The translations under genes were made by a program, and so were the position numbers. From Candidatus Bathyarchaeota archaeon (GTDB taxonomy: Archaea > Thermoproteota > Bathyarchaeia > Bathyarchaeales > WUQV01), in assembly GCA_009889585.1 (NCBI GenBank), contig WUQV01000265.1:1-11237 (forward strand): a DNA stretch of 11,237 nucleotides, read 5' to 3'. Numbering within the stretch: the stretch's first letter is position 1; each line of letters starts with the position of its first letter. A model generated the notes under the pieces. That model saw nothing but the letters and a program-made list of their open reading frames with translations. It ran no database searches and was not told the origin of the DNA. Of this stretch, positions 11,148 through 11,237 are shown one piece after another.

Positions 11148-11237
11148 GACTGAATCGGTTACCGTGAGTGGCGATACGGCCTGTGGGATGCTTATTGCTG
11201 GTAGCTTTCCGACTGCCGCATGCTTGAGGTTTTAAGC

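Overview
The window reads as chromosomal DNA of a thermophilic archaeon, most likely of the Thermoproteota (TACK) side. The support is an archaeal Sm-like protein next to ribosomal L37e, an archaeal S10, an archaeal two-domain PUA protein, a tRNA-Ser gene interrupted by a bulge-helix-bulge intron, a family-4 Fe-S uracil-DNA glycosylase, a VapBC pair, a HEPN protein and a decayed PaREP1-like gene. Many genes have a TATA-like box about 24-31 bp before the start codon and no Shine-Dalgarno sequence, as expected for leaderless archaeal mRNAs. Genes inside operons carry Shine-Dalgarno sites instead. I cannot name the genus.

Left part (1-1339): a coiled-coil protein truncated by the window edge, of the kind that usually ends in a PD-(D/E)XK-like domain, is preceded by a 44-codon single-span membrane protein. 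About 690 bp of gene-poor, apparently decayed sequence follow.

Metal cassette (1340-4485): a P1B-type copper-exporting ATPase and an E1-like (MoeB/ThiF/HesA) adenylyltransferase form a translationally coupled two-gene operon (ATGA overlap) on the minus strand. The cassette is clearly AT-richer than its neighbours, except for a GC-rich island inside the ATPase gene, so it looks acquired and possibly mosaic. The divergent intergenic region holds clustered palindromes and hairpins.

Repair and defence-like part (4486-7443): the uracil-DNA glycosylase and a conserved TIM-barrel-like protein form a plus-strand operon. Next come a PaREP1-like pseudogene, about 500 bp of apparently decayed DNA and a HEPN-domain gene without a visible nucleotidyltransferase partner.

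Housekeeping part (7444-9887): a PUA-domain protein lies divergent to an Sm-like protein/L37e operon. S10 follows with its own promoter. An AN1 zinc-finger/site-2 protease fusion is convergent to S10. An intron-containing tRNA-Ser(UGA) with encoded CCA follows.

Right part (9888-11237): a broken tyrosine-recombinase (integrase) remnant ends 33 bp from the tRNA 3' end, which looks like the scar of an integrated element. A VapBC toxin-antitoxin operon follows, whose promoter is bracketed by three copies of a GGGT/AAAAG motif, a likely autoregulatory operator.

I did not find a clearly new multi-gene system. The best leads are the MoeB-like/CopA coupling with its mosaic composition, the VapBC operator, and the tRNA-Ser intron beside the integrase scar.
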